A stretch of 64,000 bases of DNA, taken from NCBI RefSeq assembly GCF_935825525.1, contig NZ_CAKXZT010000112.1, positions 30,775 through 94,774 on the forward strand, given 5' to 3'. Below, piece after piece: positions 43,377 through 50,685 of the stretch. This DNA comes from Mesorhizobium escarrei (GTDB lineage: Bacteria; Pseudomonadota; Alphaproteobacteria; Rhizobiales; Rhizobiaceae). Each line of letters begins with the position of its first letter. Position 1 is the stretch's first letter. The notes below the pieces were generated by a model, which was not told where the DNA came from, made no database searches, and worked only from the letters and a program-made list of their open reading frames with translations. The translations under genes were made by a program, and so were the position numbers.

Positions 43377-44639
43377 TTAGCGCCCTGCGGTTTCTGGCTC
43401 CGCGAGGTCGGCCGCGGTCCATCGGGGACGGGCGACATGCACCCTGACCAGCTTGAAGTAGCTGTAATACAGGAGGAAGGAGCCCATGATGTAGGGGTTG
43501 AAGGTGTCGATCTCAACGAAGGACCGGATCAACAGAAGCACCATCACGCCGCCAAGAATCACCGACTCGGCTTGCCACGCCCTGAATATCAGGGCCGATA
43601 TATGGCCCCATAGCGTGCGCAGGATGATCAGCGAAATCAGCGTCGCCCCGACATAACCTAGCTCGACGAGGGCTTCGATATAGGTGTTGTGGAAGTGGAA
43701 GCCGCTTCGGGTCGTGATGTAGAACTCGTTCCAAAGCCGCTCGGCCTCGGCGAACCCCTGCACCCAATAGGCCGCGTAGCCGACGCCGAAGATCGGCGCT
43801 TGCTGCGCCGCTTCCCAGCCCTGCTCCCAGAGATAGGTCCGTCCGGTGAGCGTGGAATCCTTTCCGAAGGCGCCAAGGACGAAATCCAGAAGTCCTGCAA
43901 AGGCAACCCCGGTGACCACGACCAGCCCGGATGCGCCGACCAGGAAAATCACCCGTCGGTAGCGGAGTGGAAGCTTTTTGGCCACGGCAAGCAGAACCAC
44001 CAGGGCGAGAACTGCCGGTATCGAAGCCGTCGAGGTGGCGGAATGCGCCATGATCAGAAGATAGGCCGATAGGACGAAGATGGGCGCCGTCAGGATAAAG
44101 CTTATCCGGCCGCGCCTGAGAAGGGCCAGGAAGACAACGCAAAAATAGATGCCAAGGGAGGCGACAAAGCCGAGCTGGTTCTTGGAGCTGAAAGCGCCGA
44201 CGAAATTATACGTCCCGTCGAGGACATCATAGGAATAACTCCCGACGCTGAGCGAATAGAGCAGCACGAGAAAAATCCCGATCAGCGAGCCTATCGTCAA
44301 CGTCCGGACGCTGACGGTGCGCGCGGCGATGTAGGCGCAGGCGATATGGGAGCAATACTGGATTGCCGTTCGCAACGTGATGCCGGGGGCATCCGACCAG
44401 AACACCGAGAGGCAGACGTAGATTGCAAACGCCAGCGGCAGCCACGCACCGGAGGCATGTCGCAACAGCCGCCGGTAATCTACCATGATCAGGGGAAGCC
44501 AGACCGCATAATAGGCCAGGATCAGAACCGGGCCAAAAACCGAGGAGTAGGAGAACGCCCAAATGGAGATGGCAACAGCAAAGCTACCGTAGACCGTGTT
44601 CTTCTCGGGGTCGATCAACAGAGATTTTGGAATCTTCAT
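43377..44639 (-). CDS. exoQ: Exopolysaccharide polymerase ExoQ (O-antigen ligase-like)
   Basis: This 420-residue inner-membrane protein has about ten to twelve helices and the Wzy_C/O-antigen-ligase pattern with a periplasmic loop LTGRTYLWEQGWEAAQQAPIFGVGYAAYW and RSGFHFHNTYIEALVELGYVG (the two key stretches given in short). ExoQ joins succinoglycan repeat units into long chains. ATG 44639 (MKIPKSLLIDPEK) was chosen; ATG 44693 in frame is possible and no ribosome-binding site decides. It is convergent with the methyltransferase. TTGTGCAGTGCA (44709-44720) lies about 70 bp upstream. Confidence 0.88.
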   Translation of the reverse strand: MKIPKSLLIDPEKNTVYGSFAVAISIWAFSYSSVFGPVLILAYYAVWLPLIMVDYRRLLRHASGAWLPLAFAIYVCLSVFWSDAPGITLRTAIQYCSHIACAYIAARTVSVRTLTIGSLIGIFLVLLYSLSVGSYSYDVLDGTYNFVGAFSSKNQLGFVASLGIYFCVVFLALLRRGRISFILTAPIFVLSAYLLIMAHSATSTASIPAVLALVVLLAVAKKLPLRYRRVIFLVGASGLVVVTGVAFAGLLDFVLGAFGKDSTLTGRTYLWEQGWEAAQQAPIFGVGYAAYWVQGFAEAERLWNEFYITTRSGFHFHNTYIEALVELGYVGATLISLIILRTLWGHISALIFRAWQAESVILGGVMVLLLIRSFVEIDTFNPYIMGSFLLYYSYFKLVRVHVARPRWTAADLAEPETAGR

Positions 44640-44957
44640 CTCGGTAACGAATTCCCGTCCATGCAGTTCAATGCCGATCTGCCGCGGCGCCATGCGCCAA
44701 CGCTTCCATTGTGCAGTGCAATATAAGCCATCCCCCACAGCCTGTCACCCAAATGAGGCGAAAACAGCCAAGGGCGTCCCGGAAGGGCGGTAAAATACCA
44801 CGACAGGCCGTGCGGCAAGAACCGAGCATCGCGGCCGGCTTCTGGCTTGGCATCCCGTCGGCACAGTCAAGAAGCATCACCGTAGCGCGGGAACTGTTTT
44901 TGCTTTTCTTTCTCCGCCGTTGACCTCACATTCGCCGCCGACTGGGAGGACGAGCAC
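44640..44957. promoter_or_regulatory. exoQ-SDR divergent promoter region
   Basis: The gap of about 320 bp contains TTGTGCAGTGCA at 44709-44720, a 12-mer also found before nrtA (59726-59737). The SDR gene has GGGAGGA before its start. No gene is supported inside. Confidence 0.4.
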
Positions 44958-45710
44958 ATGACGATGAGTTTTGCGGGACGGTTTGGCGGGCGGTCGGCCG
45001 TGATCACCGGCGGCGCGTCGGGAATTGGCCTGGCCGTCGCGCAAAGAATCGTTGAAGAGGGCGGGCGCGTCTGCGTCTGGGATCGCGACTCCACCCAGAT
45101 CGAGCAGGCGAAGGCTGTCATTGCCGACTTGGACGGCGTGACTGTCGACGTCGCCGATCCCGTAGCGGTCGCACAGGCCGCCCGGCAGACGATCGAAGCC
45201 CTTGGCGCGGTCGATATCCTGGTCACCAGTGCGGCCATCACCGGACCGAATATGACGACCTGGGACTATTCGGTGGAGGACTGGCGCCGGGTCATCGACA
45301 TCAACATTAACGGCGTCTTCTACTGCAACAAGGCACTGGTTCCGCACATGCTCGAGCGCAATTACGGCAGGATCGTCAACATCGCTTCCATCGCCGGCAA
45401 GGAGGGAAACCAGAATGCCTCTGCCTACAGCACTTCCAAGGCGGCGGTGATCGGCCTGACCAAGTCGCTGGGCAAGGAACTGGCCAAGACCAAGGTGACG
45501 GTGAACTGCGTCACGCCGGCGGCGGTGCGCACCGCGATCTTCCAGCAGATGAGCCAGCAGCACATCGATTTCATGCTGTCGAAGATACCGATGGCGCGGT
45601 TCGGCGAGGTCGAGGAGGTGGCGGCGCTGATCTCGTGGATCGCTTCCGAGGAATGTTCCTTTACGACGGCTGCCGTTTTCGACATTTCCGGCGGCCGGGC
45701 GACTTATTGA
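44958..45710 (+). CDS. SDR-family NAD(P)-dependent oxidoreductase
   Basis: This 250-residue classical short-chain dehydrogenase has the cofactor site ITGGASGIG (16-24), catalytic S144, Y157 and K161 (SIAG and AYSTSK), and an acidic D42 after beta-2 (CVWDRD) that favours NAD+. Members of this group reduce or oxidise sugars, sugar acids or 3-oxoacyl groups. With an aldehyde dehydrogenase and a 2-hydroxyacid dehydrogenase nearby, a sugar-acid pathway is suggested. It is 15 bp ahead of the glucoamylase-like gene and probably co-transcribed. Confidence 0.88.
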   Translation: MTMSFAGRFGGRSAVITGGASGIGLAVAQRIVEEGGRVCVWDRDSTQIEQAKAVIADLDGVTVDVADPVAVAQAARQTIEALGAVDILVTSAAITGPNMTTWDYSVEDWRRVIDININGVFYCNKALVPHMLERNYGRIVNIASIAGKEGNQNASAYSTSKAAVIGLTKSLGKELAKTKVTVNCVTPAAVRTAIFQQMSQQHIDFMLSKIPMARFGEVEEVAALISWIASEECSFTTAAVFDISGGRATY

Positions 45711-45725
45711 AGCAACTGGAACGAT

Positions 45726-47105
45726 TTGCAACCACGGACGCCAGACTGGAGTTCCCGTCGTTTGCGTAGGGTCGAACCTCCACTGTCCGACGAAGAACTC
45801 CTCGACCGCTTCCAGCGCGCCGCCTTCGGCTATTTTCTGGAAACAGTGAATCCGGAAAACGGACTGGTTGCCGACACGTCGCGGCCAAATTGGCCGGCAA
45901 GCATCGCGGTCGTCGGCTTCGCCCTGTCCTGCTATCCGGTCGGGGTCGAGCGCGGCTGGATAACGCGAGACGCAGCCGTGAAGCTGACGCTTGCCGCACT
46001 GCGCTTCTTCTGGAACAGCCGGCAAGGCGATGGCGACGACGTCACCGGCCACAAAGGCTTTTACTACCATTTCCTCGACATGCGGACCGGCCTGCGCGCC
46101 TGGCGATGCGAGTTGTCGGTGGTTGACACGGCGCTGCTGATGGCCGGCGTGCTCGCGGCTGGCGCCTATTTCACAGGCGACACTGACGACGAAACCGAAA
46201 TCCGCGAGCTGGCGGAAATGCTCTACCGGCGCGTCGACTGGCGATGGATGCAAGGCAGCAGACCGACCTTGCGACAGGGCTGGAAGCCGAAGAGCGGTTT
46301 TCTGCGTTATGGCTGGGAAGGCTACAACGAAGCGACGATCCTTTACGTCCTGGCAATGGCCGCCCCCGACAAGCCAGCCTCGGACGACAGCTATGCCGGC
46401 TGGACGGCTACATATCAGTGGGAAAACATCTACGGCTACGACGTGCTCTATGGCGGCCCGCTGTTCATGCACCAATTCTCGCATGCCTGGATTGACTTCG
46501 ATGGCATCCGGGATGCGTTCATGCGGGACAAGAACTCGGACTATTTCGAAAACAGCCGCCGCGCGACCTACCTTCACCGGGACTATGCGCGGCACAACCC
46601 CTCCGGCTATGACGGCTACGGCGAAGGACTTTGGGGACTTTCGGCGGGTGACGGACCCGGCAACTTTCGCGCGCAGATCGAGCGGCGACCGCGCAAATTT
46701 GCCGGCTATGCGGCGCGCGGCGCACCGTTCGGCCCCGATGACGGAACGATCGCGCCGTGGTCGTATCTCGCATCGCTGCCCTTCGCGCCTGAAATCTGCC
46801 TGCTGGCGCTGCGCCACCTCAGAGAACGCCACCCTGAGGTGGTCGACAGTTTCAGGATGCCGAGCGGCTTCAACCCGACGCTGGCGAACCGGCGGAAGTT
46901 CGGGCCAAGCGGCTGGATATCAGATTCGCATTATGGACTGGACCAGGGCATCGTCGTGCTGATGATCGAAAACCACCGCTCGCGCCTGATCTGGGACCTG
47001 ATGCGGTCGAGCCCGCATATCCGTCGCGGCCTGTGCAAGGCCGGGTTCTGCGGCGGCTGGCTGTCGCAGCCGGCGAGCCCTCCTCGCAAGACCCCTGCTG
47101 AATGA
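45726..47105 (+). CDS. Glucoamylase-family protein (GH144/beta-1,2-glucanase-like)
   Basis: This 459-residue protein has the alpha/alpha-barrel glucoamylase-like domain: LLDRFQRAAFGYFLETVNPENG then GLVADTSRP, GHKGFYYHFLDMRTG, LSVVDTALLMAGVL, GWEGYNEATILYVLA, FMHQFSHAWIDFDG, and GPSGWISDSHYGLDQGIVVLMIENHRSRLIW near the end. This set of motifs is that of the family containing GH144 endo-beta-1,2-glucanases. No signal peptide is visible. The start is uncertain (TTG 45726; no nearby ATG in frame). Rhizobia make cyclic beta-1,2-glucan, so intracellular glucan turnover is plausible but unproven. Confidence 0.8.
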   Translation: MQPRTPDWSSRRLRRVEPPLSDEELLDRFQRAAFGYFLETVNPENGLVADTSRPNWPASIAVVGFALSCYPVGVERGWITRDAAVKLTLAALRFFWNSRQGDGDDVTGHKGFYYHFLDMRTGLRAWRCELSVVDTALLMAGVLAAGAYFTGDTDDETEIRELAEMLYRRVDWRWMQGSRPTLRQGWKPKSGFLRYGWEGYNEATILYVLAMAAPDKPASDDSYAGWTATYQWENIYGYDVLYGGPLFMHQFSHAWIDFDGIRDAFMRDKNSDYFENSRRATYLHRDYARHNPSGYDGYGEGLWGLSAGDGPGNFRAQIERRPRKFAGYAARGAPFGPDDGTIAPWSYLASLPFAPEICLLALRHLRERHPEVVDSFRMPSGFNPTLANRRKFGPSGWISDSHYGLDQGIVVLMIENHRSRLIWDLMRSSPHIRRGLCKAGFCGGWLSQPASPPRKTPAE

Positions 47106-47150
47106 CGGCTACATCAAGTGGTCGCTGTCGTTTCGGCACGAAGACGTTCG

Positions 47151-47182
47151 CCCTTCCCAGCAACGCGCCCTTGCTGGGAGGG
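47151..47182. terminator. Hairpin between convergent glucoamylase-like and aldehyde dehydrogenase genes
   Basis: CCCTTCCCAGCAA (47151-47163) pairs with TTGCTGGGAGGG (47171-47182) with one bulged T and a 7-nt loop. It is placed to end transcription from both sides. Confidence 0.6.
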
Positions 47183-47209
47183 CCGTTCGATTTCGTCTGC
47201 TTGATTTAC

Positions 47210-48649
47210 CTAGCCGGCAAACGTGTAGGCGGTCTTTACCGTAGTGTAGAATTCCGCTGCGTAGCGGCCTTGCTCGCGCGGGCCGTAGCTCGACCCCTTG
47301 CGTCCGCCGAAAGGCACGTGGAAGTCGACGCCCGCCGTCGGCAGATTGACCATCACCATGCCGGCCTCCGAGTTGCGCTTGAAATGCGTGGCGTGCTTGA
47401 GGCTCGAGGTGCAGATGCCCGACGTCAGCCCGAACGGCGTGTCGTTGGCTACTGCCAGGGCCTCGTCATAGTCCTTGACGCGGATGACGTTGGCGACTGG
47501 TCCGAAAATCTCCTCGCGTGAAATGCGCATGGCGTTGGTGGCTTGCGTGAACAGCGCCGGTTGCAGGTAGAAGCCGCGGGTTTCGCGATCGAGCCGCTCG
47601 CCGCCGAAGGCGAGATCGGCGCCTTCCTGGCGGCCAATGGCGATATAGTCTTCGTCCTGTTTCAACTGGCTCTGGTCGACGACGGGTCCGATCTGGGTTT
47701 TCGCATCGAGAGCGTCGCCGACGACCAGCTTGGCGAGGCGATCTTTCATCGCATCGACGAAGCGGTCATGGATGCCGTCCGTCACGACCAGGCGGGACGA
47801 CGCCGTGCAGCGCTGGCCGGTAGAGAAATATGCGCCATTGATCGCGCAGTCGACGGCGATGGCAAGATCTGCATCGTCGAGCACGACGAGCGGGTTCTTG
47901 CCGCCCATTTCGAGCTGGTACTTGCGCATGTGCTCGACGCTGGCGGCAGCCACGCGCTTGCCGGTGCCGACCGAGCCGGTGAAGGTGATGGCATTGAGGT
48001 CAGGGCTGTCGAGCATGGCCTGACCGACTACCGAACCCTTGCCCATGACGAGATTGAGCACACCCTTAGGCAGGCCGGCACGGTGCAATATGTCGACAAT
48101 GGTCCAGGCGCTCTCCGGAACCAGCTCGGCCGGCTTGAAGACGATGGTGTTGCCGTAGGCCAGGGCAGGAGCGATTTTCCACGCCGGGATGGCGATCGGG
48201 AAATTCCACGGTGTGATGATGCCGACGACGCCGACTGCTTCGCGTGTGATCTCGACACCGACGCCGGGCCGCACGCTTGGAACCAGCTGGCCCGACAGGC
48301 GCAGCGTCTCACCAGCAAAGAAATCAAAGATCTGGGCGGCCCGCACGGTTTCGCCAATACCCTCGACCAGCGTCTTGCCCTCCTCGCGGGCCAACGCCCG
48401 GCCGATTTCATCTTTCCGCGCGGTGATCTCGTCCGACGCCTTCCTCAGCACCGCATGGCGTGCCAGCAAGCCCGATCGAGACCACGCCGGAAATGCCGCT
48501 TTCGCCGCTGCGATGGCCTGCCGCGCCTGCTCGGCGTCGCCCGACGCATATTCGCCGACCACGTCGTCGAGATTGGAAGGGTTGATGTTGCGGGAGTCGG
48601 CATCGCCCACCCACTCGCCATCGATGAGGTTCTTTCGAAACGGGATCAT
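47210..48649 (-). CDS. Aldehyde dehydrogenase (alpha-ketoglutaric semialdehyde dehydrogenase type)
   Basis: This 479-residue NAD(P)+-dependent aldehyde dehydrogenase has catalytic C281 (FSTGQRCTASSRLVV), general base E247 (LEMGGKNP), N149 (TPWNFPIAIP) and the GSVGTGKRVA cofactor loop. The pattern is closest to 2,5-dioxovalerate/alpha-ketoglutaric semialdehyde dehydrogenases, which end the oxidative breakdown of pentoses, hexuronates or hydroxyproline. ATG 48649 follows AAGGAAG; the long upstream open frame is not family-like. It is divergent from the hydroxyacid dehydrogenase gene. Confidence 0.88.
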   Translation of the reverse strand: MIPFRKNLIDGEWVGDADSRNINPSNLDDVVGEYASGDAEQARQAIAAAKAAFPAWSRSGLLARHAVLRKASDEITARKDEIGRALAREEGKTLVEGIGETVRAAQIFDFFAGETLRLSGQLVPSVRPGVGVEITREAVGVVGIITPWNFPIAIPAWKIAPALAYGNTIVFKPAELVPESAWTIVDILHRAGLPKGVLNLVMGKGSVVGQAMLDSPDLNAITFTGSVGTGKRVAAASVEHMRKYQLEMGGKNPLVVLDDADLAIAVDCAINGAYFSTGQRCTASSRLVVTDGIHDRFVDAMKDRLAKLVVGDALDAKTQIGPVVDQSQLKQDEDYIAIGRQEGADLAFGGERLDRETRGFYLQPALFTQATNAMRISREEIFGPVANVIRVKDYDEALAVANDTPFGLTSGICTSSLKHATHFKRNSEAGMVMVNLPTAGVDFHVPFGGRKGSSYGPREQGRYAAEFYTTVKTAYTFAG

Positions 48650-48754
48650 GTCGCTGTCTTCCTTGTCCTTCGATTGCCGTCTATCTGGACCACCGGCCGC
48701 CACACCGCAAGGCCGCCAGCGGCAAAGTTCTGCTCCTCGACAGGCATGTGCTAA

Positions 48755-48799
48755 GCAGGTTTCGGAAAAGTGTTCGATGGTTTTCCGATAAAAACCTGC
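48755..48799. repeat. Imperfect palindrome in the divergent promoter gap
   Basis: GCAGGTTTCGGAAAA (48755-48769) faces TTTTCCGATAAAAACCTGC (48781-48799). It is a variant of the CCGAAAA/TTTTCGG repeats frequent in rhizobial intergenic DNA. It lies between the divergent aldehyde dehydrogenase and hydroxyacid dehydrogenase genes, so an operator function cannot be excluded. Confidence 0.5.
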
Positions 48800-48908
48800 G
48801 ACAAGCAAAAGCCCAGCAGGCGAAGCTGCGCAAGCCTGCTTGGGTGTCGAGGTGGTAAACCATGATTCTAGTGCGGTGCGACGCGGATCGCGCCAGGAGG
48901 AAGCTGCC

Positions 48909-49940
48909 ATGTCCGACAGCGCGTTGCCGCTGGTGATCAGCGCGCCCGAGCCACGCACGCTCGACCTGATTTTCACGCCCGAGGCACTGGCGAGATTCCG
49001 CGCCAGATACCGTATTGTCGAAACGTCGCCTGAAGGCGTCGCGGGCCTGCCACACGATGTGCTCGCCGAGGCGCGCTACATCGTCGGCCAGCCGCCGATC
49101 GCGCCGGAGACGCTGGAAAGAATGACGACGCTGCGCTGTGTCTTCAATGTCGAGAGCAACCTCATCAACAACATGCCGTATGAAACACTGTTTTCGCGCG
49201 GCATCCATGTCGTCACCACGGGCATGGTATTTGCCGAGCCGGTGGCCGAGCTCGGTCTTGCCATGGCGCTCAACCTCGCCCGCGACATCGTCGACGCCGA
49301 TCTTGCGTTTCGTCATGGCAAGGAGCTGTGGGGCGGCGAGGGCAACCAGGCGGCGCGGCTTCTCTCCGGCACGGATGTCGGTATCATCGGCTTCGGCGAT
49401 CTCGGCCGTGCGCTCAACCGGCTGCTGTCGGGCTTTCGCACGCGGACCAAGGTCTTCGATCCGTGGCTGCCGCCCTCGATCCTGGTCGAGAACGGCGTCG
49501 AGCCGGCTTCCCTCGACACGGTTTTGTCGAGTAGCGATTTCGTCTTCGTCGTCGCTTCGGTGACCAGCGAAAACCAGGGTTTTCTCGGCACTGAGGCCTT
49601 TGCCAGGATGCGCAAAGGAGCCGCCTTCATCCTGCTCAGCCGTGCCGGCGTGGTCGATTTTCCGGCGCTGATGGATGCAGTTCGCAGCGGCCACATTGTC
49701 GCCGCCAGCGATGTGTTTCCGCAAGAGCCGCTGGCGCAAGACCATCCTGTCCGCACGCTGCCCGGCTTCCTGCGCTCCGCCCACCGGGCCGGCGCGCTCG
49801 ACATCGCTTTCAAGCGCATGGGCGACATGGTGCTGGAGGACATGGACTTGATCGACCGTGGCCTGCCGCCGATGCGGTCGAAGCGGGCCGAACGCGAGAC
49901 CGTCTCGCGCATGCGTTCGAAGCCGGTCGACAAGAACTAA
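48909..49940 (+). CDS. D-2-hydroxyacid dehydrogenase family protein
   Basis: This 343-residue protein has a Rossmann domain with GTDVGIIGFGDLGRAL (about 152-167), the catalytic arginine region LLSRAGVVDF, the acidic SDVFPQEPL and the His in RSAHRAGALD. These are the R-E-H triad positions of 2-hydroxyacid dehydrogenases, which interconvert hydroxyacids and 2-ketoacids with NAD(P). ATG 48909 follows AGGAGG. The N-terminal domain (PLVISAPEPRTLDLIFTPEA) resembles members annotated near sugar catabolism genes. The exact substrate is unknown. Confidence 0.87.
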   Translation: MSDSALPLVISAPEPRTLDLIFTPEALARFRARYRIVETSPEGVAGLPHDVLAEARYIVGQPPIAPETLERMTTLRCVFNVESNLINNMPYETLFSRGIHVVTTGMVFAEPVAELGLAMALNLARDIVDADLAFRHGKELWGGEGNQAARLLSGTDVGIIGFGDLGRALNRLLSGFRTRTKVFDPWLPPSILVENGVEPASLDTVLSSSDFVFVVASVTSENQGFLGTEAFARMRKGAAFILLSRAGVVDFPALMDAVRSGHIVAASDVFPQEPLAQDHPVRTLPGFLRSAHRAGALDIAFKRMGDMVLEDMDLIDRGLPPMRSKRAERETVSRMRSKPVDKN

Positions 49941-49969
49941 GCCGTCAATCCAGCGCCTGCGCGGGATAC

Positions 49970-50455
49970 TCAGATGGTGAACGACCAAAACAGGCAGGCC
50001 AGCGTCGCTGCAGCGAAGACGACAAAGAACAGGCTTCTCAACAGGATATTGCGGCGCAGCTCGTTCATGAAGAGATGGCAGCCGATGACGGCGGCGACTA
50101 ACAGGAACCGCCAATTCAGCAGTGCCGGCAAGATATTGCTTCGATCAAAAGCCCATCTGGCGGCGAGGCCGCCAATGATGGCCGCGAACAACACGATGAC
50201 TGTCCAGAAGATCGCATCCGCAGCATGTGTCAGGACGATGCCGGCGACCCTGATCGGCAGGATCATCATCAGCAGCGCGCTGAAGAAGTACACGGCCGCG
50301 AGCGGGATAAACGTCCCGGCATCGGCGACGTCGTTCAGGCGTTCTGCGCCGATCGCACCAAAGGGATAGCCATGCCTGGCCACTGCCAGGCTGAGAGCTA
50401 TCAGCAAAGCCGTCAAGATGGCCACCAATGCGAATGAAGTGAGGGCTTTGCTCAT
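49970..50455 (-). CDS. Hypothetical membrane protein
   Basis: This 161-residue protein has about five hydrophobic segments (about 4-24, 42-66, 72-96, 107-124, 138-158) and no catalytic motif. ATG 50455 follows GCAGGACC; the open frame upstream to 50620 is not supported. A short NELRRNILLRS loop is basic. No family was recognised. It ends 30 bp from the convergent hydroxyacid dehydrogenase gene. Confidence 0.65.
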   Translation of the reverse strand: MSKALTSFALVAILTALLIALSLAVARHGYPFGAIGAERLNDVADAGTFIPLAAVYFFSALLMMILPIRVAGIVLTHAADAIFWTVIVLFAAIIGGLAARWAFDRSNILPALLNWRFLLVAAVIGCHLFMNELRRNILLRSLFFVVFAAATLACLFWSFTI

Positions 50456-50550
50456 AAGGGTCCTGCTCGGAACGAATCGGATAAGGACCTTGGTAGCCCA
50501 CGGTTTGTAAATTGCTGGTAAGCGCCGAGACCCGGCGTGACAGAGTTCTA

Positions 50551-50682
50551 ATCCATGTCGCGCAAAAGCATGCCTTCGGGCCTGACCCGAGGGTGTGCAG
50601 CGGTTTTGCGATAACGACATGCATAAAACAACAACCTAACGCGCGTCGCATGACGCCGGTCAAACGCGACGCGCTTTAGACG
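50551..50682 (-). repeat. Dispersed repeat, long copy (copy B)
   Basis: Read on the minus strand it has TCGCGTTTGACCGGC, CATGCGACGCGC, TTATCGCAAAACCGCTG and TTTTGCGCGACATG, in the same order as copy A at 20838-20919 but with two extra spacer segments (one with CCTCGGGTCAGGCCCGAAGG, a hairpin). It lies between the membrane protein gene and the 3' end of nasA. Confidence 0.75.
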
Positions 50683-50685
50683 CCC

